14,023 nt of DNA from Phoronis ovalis (lineage: Eukaryota > Phoronida > Phoronidae), in contig JAOXYB010034763.1 of assembly GCA_028565635.1 (NCBI GenBank), forward strand, positions 1-14,023, given 5' to 3'. Positions 9,401 through 14,023 of the stretch are shown here, piece after piece. Made by a program: the position numbers and the translations under genes. The notes under the pieces were generated by a model that worked only from the letters and a program-made list of their open reading frames with translations, was not told the origin of the DNA and searched no databases. Within the stretch, counting starts at the first letter, position 1. Each line of letters begins with the position of its first letter.

Positions 9401-12175
9401 TATCTAATTGACCAATAGATCCTGAATCATTTGAGAACATCTTTAAGCCATACTCTCCACCTTTCGGTAACCTTACGTTTACTATCGCTTCATCGTTTTC
9501 TATACGGACTACAGCGCGGTTATTCAAATCAGTATCTTTTAAAGTTTCGTGAATAAGTTCATGTTGTATATTTATCTCTTTATCTAAAGCTAATCTGATT
9601 TCTATGTTGCCATCTGCACTCTCTATCAATCCTGCTTTATGAGATTTGGCATGAATTCCAGCGGCAGCTGCAGTTGCTCCTGATCCCCAGCCGATAGAAG
9701 GTGTATCGGGCAGCGGTTGACAATTTTCTTTAGGACTGGAGCACTCTATTATGTAAGCACAAACCAAATCAAATTTTTCATCAGTAATGCAGTTTTTACC
9801 ATAAATATCGAGTTGATACTTTCCTTGTTTTGGAAATCTTATATTATATTTTAAAATATCTTCCGTGTGTTCGTACATTACAAATTCATCAGCGAAATAT
9901 ACCTCACAATCGGAATTATTTTTATCTCGTTGTTGTAGAACATATTTAAACGCCGCTTTTCTGTTCAAATTTTGCAACAAGCAAAACTCCACGTCTGCTT
10001 CACCGTTGCAAGTTTGTACTGTGCACTCTTGTTGTGATTTGCTGTTTATAGCCATGTCTAATTTAAAGAATTTATCTCGAATATAAGCACTGATCTCGAA
10101 TTCTTCTGTGGATTTGGGATATTCCAAAAGCTGCCATTTTGTATCGTTCGGGCAATGAGTGTATATAATCTCATCTGCATTTGTCATGAAGAAGAAATCG
10201 TTTGGGTTGTACATGTAATTTGCTTTCTCATTAACTTCATTCTGACTTGCTGCTTTTTGACCGTCAACCACACAGGTTGTCGCCCAGAATGCATCAACCA
10301 ATCGCCAATCGTTACTAACGTAAACTGCATTCCATTGCGCTCCCATTTTTTCGGGATCAACTTTTTCACCAATTTTGTAAGCTGAACTTTTATTTATGCC
10401 ATTTACAATAACACAACGTAAGTTTGCAAATCTGAAATAAAAGTACTACATGAAACATTAATAAAAAGCATATAAACATAATAACTGAATCTGATCTTTA
10501 GTTTAGTTGGTGTTAATGTAATTAGCTTTATTAATCTTTGGCAGTGGTGGACTAAAGCGTCTATATAAGTTTCTCTCCCCATCCTAGAAATTTAGCAATG
10601 TTATTGCCTCATTCGTGTATTAGCATATTATACAAACTAATAGCTTTATTTACATCAAATATGCATCATCCCGGAGAAGAATCACTTGTTATGACTGCAA
10701 AATGTATTGAGACGATTTTGATGATTTGCATCAGTCGAGAATGCTGGCATCGGTTCATTTCCTTTAACATTAATATATATTTAACTTTTCTTGTGCATTT
10801 AGTTCAAATTTAAGAAAAACTGTATATAAAGTACCTGTGTGATTGTTATTTATTATATAAAACATCCAGCTAGAAGACAAAATACTAAAATATGCGATGC
10901 GTTAACAAAGTTCCACATATGGAACCAAAAATTGTGATGAACAGAACAATTAGCTACACTTCACCTGCATAATCCAGCAAATAGATGTGCGTGATTCCCT
11001 GTACCGTGTTTTATCCTCAGCAAATATTCGAGTGGGGTATCTCTTGGAGGGATTTCTTTACTTTCAATAGTTTTAATATCAAATGAAGTCACCCACTTGA
11101 AAATTGCGCGAACTATACCAACATCTTTCCATTTGCCATCGTTTAGCAAATAAGTCACAAGGTCTTGAAACGGTTTTGTGAGTAGTTCCGATGGTGTCTA
11201 GAAGTAATATATCGAAAAAATAAGTATACAGTGTGGCCGAATTGTCAATGAATTACATATACACTTGTAGAAAAGTTTACTTAGTTGGTGCCTTGCTCTT
11301 TAATTAAAAATACCGAACTACAAGTAATGCATTATATCTTTATATGCACGAAATTGTTCCAAGACTGAGAAGAGTACTTTATATCAGCCCGTATATATTA
11401 GATGGCCCACACATGTGTTAGGTTATTTAACCGCAAACATATATACGTCATTTAATAGTTTTTTTATTTAAGAGTTTTATTATCTTAATATGAATACATT
11501 GTATAGTGAATTCTCTAAATGGCAAAAATAAACGTTTTGTTTGTAGGCGGGACTTTTCCCCTAGTCATGACAAAAAGGAATAGCTTTTAAGACATGTAGA
11601 ACATGAAAACCAAGAAGAAATAACTTCTGCTTGTCATTTCTATAGTTTCGTAGCACTCCCTAGTTATCATACTTTGAGGCATTAACCCTTATTTTCCTCA
11701 CATTTATAACGTGTTCATCTACTTCACTAAAGTCAGCAGGCAGATATATGTCAGATTTTCTTTTAGTTGGCGGGCGTGGTTGTGGATAGTCGCCTGGAAA
11801 GGAACGAGACGAACCGCTTGACTCACTCCGAGATGCTGATTTTGATTCACCCTTTTGGAATTGTGTTTCCCTTGTCTGTAGTAGATAAAATAGAAAGTTC
11901 ATTCTAATATTAGGTATCAGCTTTTGAAACATCATTCGAAGAAATAGACTTTGAAAAATTCGAAACAATTTTAACATTTATGTCTAAGATCAATTGCTTA
12001 CAACCACTGAATTTATAACAAACTGAAACTAATTCGAAGTTACTCATATTCGCATAGGTTTTAGTTGAACATGGGTTAAAACTAGATAGTTCCGGAAATA
12101 TCTTACATTGGCGATGATTCCGTCGCTGACTGCGGGCCCATGAGGAGAAACCTGGCTTGAAGCACCAGACCCCAT
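6226..12175 (-). CDS. KY/hillarin-type transglutaminase-like protein fused to dynein-stalk microtubule-binding domain (8 exons, 1163 aa)
   Basis: The exons in transcript order are 12175-12107, 11875-11702, 11197-10965, 10431-8234, 7892-7722, 7584-7307, 6932-6747 and 6408-6226. All introns are GT-AG, phases agree at every junction, and the sum is 3492 nt ending in TAG. Domains are: MGSGAS N-terminus (possible myristoylation), disordered basic/Ser linker (24-75), transglutaminase-like core (about 80-290) of the hillarin/kyphoscoliosis-peptidase type, four KY Ig-like domains (about 300-390, 402-512, 522-633, 662-762), acidic Thr/Asp-rich linker (763-867), charged helix (868-891), two 47-residue helical repeats (903-996), dynein-heavy-chain MTBD-like region (about 1008-1115) and basic RPKT tail. 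KY and hillarin are cytoskeletal proteins of muscle and neurons. The core here seems catalytically dead (see findings). I infer a membrane- or cytoskeleton-to-microtubule linker. The start is chosen because ATG 12175 lies just after a clean acceptor in the 5' UTR and opens the phase-0 exon. The Ig/core assignment is firm; the MTBD assignment rests on motif order. Confidence 0.85.
6296..6340 (-). repeat. 18-bp coding tandem repeat (RPKTAQ)
   Basis: Two identical 18-bp units (6296-6313 and 6314-6331, unit GTTTTTGGCCGTTGAGCT on +) plus a partial third encode RPKTAQ repeats. More diverged RPKT-encoding units lie around 6254-6290. The length is a multiple of three, so copy changes keep frame. Confidence 0.85.
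6409..6746 (-). other. Intron 7 of KY-like gene
   Basis: Donor GTACGT, acceptor TTATAAG. It is AT-rich; I see nothing else in it. Confidence 0.65.
6747..6932 (-). CDS. Exon 7: body of dynein MTBD-like region
   Basis: Acceptor GTCATAG|GAATGG, donor TGG|GTACGT, phase 0 both ends, 62 codons. It reads EWKFIQALMG, then EEFDLDNV, K-E-L-L, D-D-V-R-x-V-S and YVW. These match in order the W-K, F-D-x-(D/E)-N-(I/V), K-V-x2-(A/V)-S and (K/V)-W landmarks of dynein MTBD helices H2-H6. Confidence 0.75.
6933..7306 (-). other. Intron 6 of KY-like gene
   Basis: Donor GTACTG, acceptor TGTCATAG. It has an A-rich stretch near 7020-7060 on + and no other feature. Confidence 0.7.
7307..7584 (-). CDS. Exon 6: second helical repeat and start of dynein MTBD-like region
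   Basis: Acceptor TTCGCAG|ATTTGG, donor GAG|GTACTG (phase 1 in, 0 out). After the second repeat and a long helix comes ISEIRAYGHPP then AVEQVM and LLG. This is the order seen where the dynein heavy-chain stalk enters its microtubule-binding domain (E-(I/L)-(K/R)-x3-x-PP-x2-V-x2-V-M-x-LLG). Confidence 0.75.
7722..7892 (-). CDS. Exon 5: first 47-residue helical repeat
   Basis: Acceptor CTTTTCAG|AAATGG, donor CAAG|GTACAT (phase 1 in and out). It encodes amphipathic helices with the pattern L-x2-A-x8-L-x3-L-x3-E-x-L, which recur 47 residues later in exon 6. The symmetric phase makes it a shuffle-ready, duplicable exon. Confidence 0.75.
7893..8233 (-). other. Intron 4 of KY-like gene
   Basis: Donor GTAAAA, acceptor CTCTTTTCAG. 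It is AT-rich; nothing else is seen. Confidence 0.7.
8234..10431 (-). CDS. Exon 4: C-terminal half of core, four KY Ig-like domains, acidic linker
   Basis: Acceptor TTTCAG|ATTTGC, donor AAAAG|GTAAAA (phase 1). The exon opens with the CVIVNGINKSSAY and QWNAVYV...WRLVD motifs of the transglutaminase-like fold. Four Ig-like repeats follow, each with the signature (L/F)P-x2-G-x-Y at residues 358-364, 480-486, 601-607 and 731-737. A Thr/Asp/Glu-rich linker and a Glu/Lys/Arg helix end the exon. At 2.2 kb it is by far the longest exon, and all four repeats lie in it uninterrupted. Confidence 0.85.
10432..10964 (-). other. Intron 3 of KY-like gene
   Basis: Donor GTGAAG, acceptor TTTATTTCAG, phase 2. 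It interrupts the Cys-Arg at the end of the active-site helix. The open frame on + at 10598-10813 has no recognisable protein character. Confidence 0.7.
10965..11197 (-). CDS. Exon 3: N-terminal half of transglutaminase-like core
   Basis: Acceptor TTCTAG|ACACCA, donor TGCAG|GTGAAG (phase 2). The text VRAIFKWVTS followed by PLEYLLRIKHGTGNHAHLF and GLCR is the family signature around the active-site helix. At the place where active members carry G-x-C, this protein has H145-G-T147-G-N, so the nucleophile appears to be absent. Confidence 0.8.
11198..11701 (-). other. Intron 2 of KY-like gene
   Basis: Donor GTGAGG, acceptor TTACTTCTAG, phase 0. It is AT-rich and I see no further feature in it. 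Confidence 0.7.
11702..11875 (-). CDS. Exon 2: disordered Ser/Arg/Pro linker leading into core
   Basis: Acceptor CTACTACAG|ACAAGG, donor AAT|GTGAGG, phase 0 at both ends, 58 codons. It is rich in Ser, Lys, Arg and Pro, then ends with a D-F-x-E-V-D-x-H motif of the kind that starts the N-terminal subdomain in KY/hillarin proteins. Confidence 0.75.
12107..12175 (-). CDS. Exon 1: start codon and N-myristoylation-like N-terminus
   Basis: This exon encodes 23 residues beginning MGSGASSQ, with Gly2 and Ser6 matching the N-myristoyltransferase pattern M-G-x3-S. The donor is AAT|GTAAGA, phase 0. Upstream in the transcript, TTCTTCTAG ends at 12202, so the exon probably begins at 12201 with about 26 nt of 5' UTR. 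Confidence 0.75.
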
Positions 12176-12201
12176 AATGGTTTTAATGCAACTCAGTGAA
12201 A

Positions 12202-12962
12202 CTAGAAGAAAACATGGCAACTATTTATAATAGACTAGTACATAAAAAGTGTCAAATTTCACATTCATATAGTTAACGCTATTAAACAAATCATGTAATT
12301 CCTATGCAGGACACCTGCCGTTTGACCTGATATTTTACGGTATGTCTTCCTCCAATATATGTTTCTCTCTGTGGTATAAGGAGAGACGAGACGTTAAGTT
12401 AATTATTTTGCCTGAAGTCTTTAACTCACTAAAATATTTATGTAATCAAGAAGCGTAAAAGTTAATTTGGCCATCACAGTCCCAATATAATACAATGCTA
12501 TCTATTAGAGTAATAAAGGCCGTGGTAATATGTATTATCTCGTTACCCTGGTGTCGATGTTATCCACGTTATCAATAAGCAAGCGTTCATTACACACACT
12601 CACACATGCCCAGTAACTGATAACTGTTTCTACTGAAGACAGAAAGTTCATGCAGTTGTTACGGGTTGATTCAAAATTTTATTTAATACAGAAAATATAT
12701 AAGCATATTAAAGTATATTCAAACATATACATGAATATACCTCCCTTTACCATGGATACACACTACCACTCAGTGGGGGCTAAGTGGCCAGGTACGATGG
12801 TTAATATTTTATTATATACATATCAGAAGAAACGAAAAATCTGACTTGATATTTGCACAAGTGATTAGACTGTCTCAATAGATATAACAAACACATAGTT
12901 ATCGCAAAAAATGACTATGTAAAAAAGATAAATAGACAATTTTAAGGTGGTAACTAACTTAC
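12202..12962 (-). other. Probable 5' UTR intron or upstream flank of KY-like gene
   Basis: If the leader exon at 12963 is real, this is an intron with donor AAG|GTAAGT and acceptor TTCTTCTAG. It contains a short CA run at 12592-12607 and no coding sequence that I can support. Confidence 0.35.
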
Positions 12963-13125
12963 CTTAATTATATTGGCAACGTCGAGTTCTGTTCACTTTA
13001 ATCCTTAGATTGCATTTCCCTGTTTCTGTCCTTAAGTTATACTGTAAATTGATAGCTGGTATACTTCCTTGTTCTCTGTCAACAAAGTTTTGTTAAAGTA
13101 AAATAAATCGAATGATCAATACATT
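12963..13125 (-). promoter_or_regulatory. Candidate 5' untranslated leader exon and promoter
   Basis: On the minus strand AATTAAG|GTAAGTTAG is a near-ideal donor ending an exon at 12963. The ATG exon at 12175 is itself preceded by an acceptor, so a non-coding leader exon is expected upstream. TATAATAAAG on the complement of 13151-13160 could be a TATA-like box placing a start near 13125. This is inference only; the 5' end is a guess. Confidence 0.3.
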
Positions 13126-14023
13126 AAAATAAAATAGTGCAACAAAGAGCCTTTATTATAGGCCTATTTATCAAACATTACTTGCATTCGAGATAAAATT
13201 GCAGCCTTTAACTGCTAAGTAATCCAAACATCAGCATTAGTGTTTGATAAGCAGTTGTTAAAGTCACTACAGAATGACTGCACAATGACCGCAGTTTTGT
13301 CATACAAAGGATTTAAATAAAACTTTAATGTAATGATTGCTTGCAAAATAGGAAAAACAAACTGTTTGTACACTACTTGACTGAATGCGCGCTCGTAACA
13401 CATAACATCGCATGATTTGTAACATTTGCTAACAATACCGATCTCGTCAAGGACTCGAAATGAAATTAGTAACCCTGTATTATTATGATATAGCAATGCT
13501 ATTTCCATTCAGGATTGTCTATATATATGTTGGTTTTTATTCTGACTGCTACAATGAAGACACGAACTTCAATAAATCAATCTGAATCATGAATCATTGC
13601 CAAGAATGAATCGACAAAGTTCTCAAACAGATGTTTAACTGAAAAAATGATTATATGTCGGCTTCTATTTATTAGTCAGGCATCACAGTAGAATGAGTTA
13701 GTATAGCTAACTCTGTCCCGTTGCATTGTGGCAGTTATGATTACTTGTCCCGTTTTAGTTATGATATAATTTTCTGTAGTGATCGAATTTCATATTTGAA
13801 AAAATACTTCGATTTAATCGGAAACATGTGTGTGCGTGTGTGTATGTATTCCGGCACCAAAGAATATGTGCTTGGCAGGATTCCGATAAAATCACACCAT
13901 GACCCCGGTCCTAAACGTAATGTTATCGGGTGAAAGTGCAGTTTAATATGGAAAGCCGTAGGTCAGGTACCGGTGCGATAACTATTTTACATTAAAATCA
14001 ATACAATAACATATTCACCGGTG
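13126..14023. other. Flanking region with no supported gene
   Basis: The region is AT-rich. Open frames at 13215-13508 (-) and 13721-13933 (+) lack protein-like composition or recognisable motifs. A short GT-rich microsatellite lies at 13826-13849. ACCGGTG occurs at about 13969 and again at the window edge. No RNA gene is seen. Confidence 0.5.

Noticed and set aside
10598-10813. 71-codon open frame on + inside intron 3.
   Set aside because: It lies wholly in an intron of the opposite-strand gene and shows no protein character.
13215-13508. 97-codon open frame on -.
   Set aside because: Its composition is mixed and there is no domain or convincing splice site; it is probably chance.
13826-13849. 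GT-rich microsatellite.
   Set aside because: It is short and imperfect; ordinary simple sequence.
13721-13933. 70-codon open frame on +.
   Set aside because: It has no recognisable motif, contains a GT-repeat translation, and no splice context supports it.

Overview
The window is AT-rich eukaryotic (metazoan) nuclear DNA. Both genes are split by GT-AG introns, and there are no operons or ribosome-binding sites. The protein families (a RING-less B-box/filamin/NHL TRIM-like protein and a hillarin/kyphoscoliosis-peptidase (KY) protein with repeated Ig-like domains) are typical of lophotrochozoans. A bivalve mollusc is my best guess, but that is inference, because nothing in the sequence names the species.

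Layout. About 100-3837 (+) holds the 3' part of a TRIM-NHL-like gene. An upstream exon ends at 393, a 1.5 kb intron follows (394-1937), and a large last exon (1938-3837) encodes B-box 2, coiled coil, filamin-like domain and NHL propeller. Its reading frame is broken by at least two +1-type shifts, one in a run of seven C (about 265-271) and one in an AT-rich stretch (about 2285-2312). It is either a young pseudogene or a gene with consensus errors. The intron carries a 306-bp MITE-like element with near-perfect 22-bp terminal inverted repeats and a separate strong hairpin. 3838-6225 is intergenic, with a duplicated 47-49 bp palindromic unit.

6226-12175 (-) is an intact eight-exon gene, convergent with the first. 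Every junction keeps phase and together the exons encode 1163 residues. The order is: candidate N-myristoylation site, disordered linker, transglutaminase-like core of the KY/hillarin type that appears to lack the catalytic Cys and His, four KY-type Ig-like repeats spaced 121-130 residues apart, a long acidic linker, a charged helix, two gapless 47-residue helical repeats, a region that reads as the microtubule-binding domain of dynein heavy chain, and a basic RPKT-repeat tail. A possible 5' untranslated leader exon lies near 12963-13125. The remainder to 14023 shows nothing coding.

The most notable item is this predicted fusion: a catalytically dead, probably lipidated transglutaminase-like scaffold joined to a dynein-stalk-type microtubule-binding module. 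I infer that it tethers a membrane or actin/septin/filamin-type cytoskeleton to microtubules. The two genes show no evident functional link beyond adjacency.
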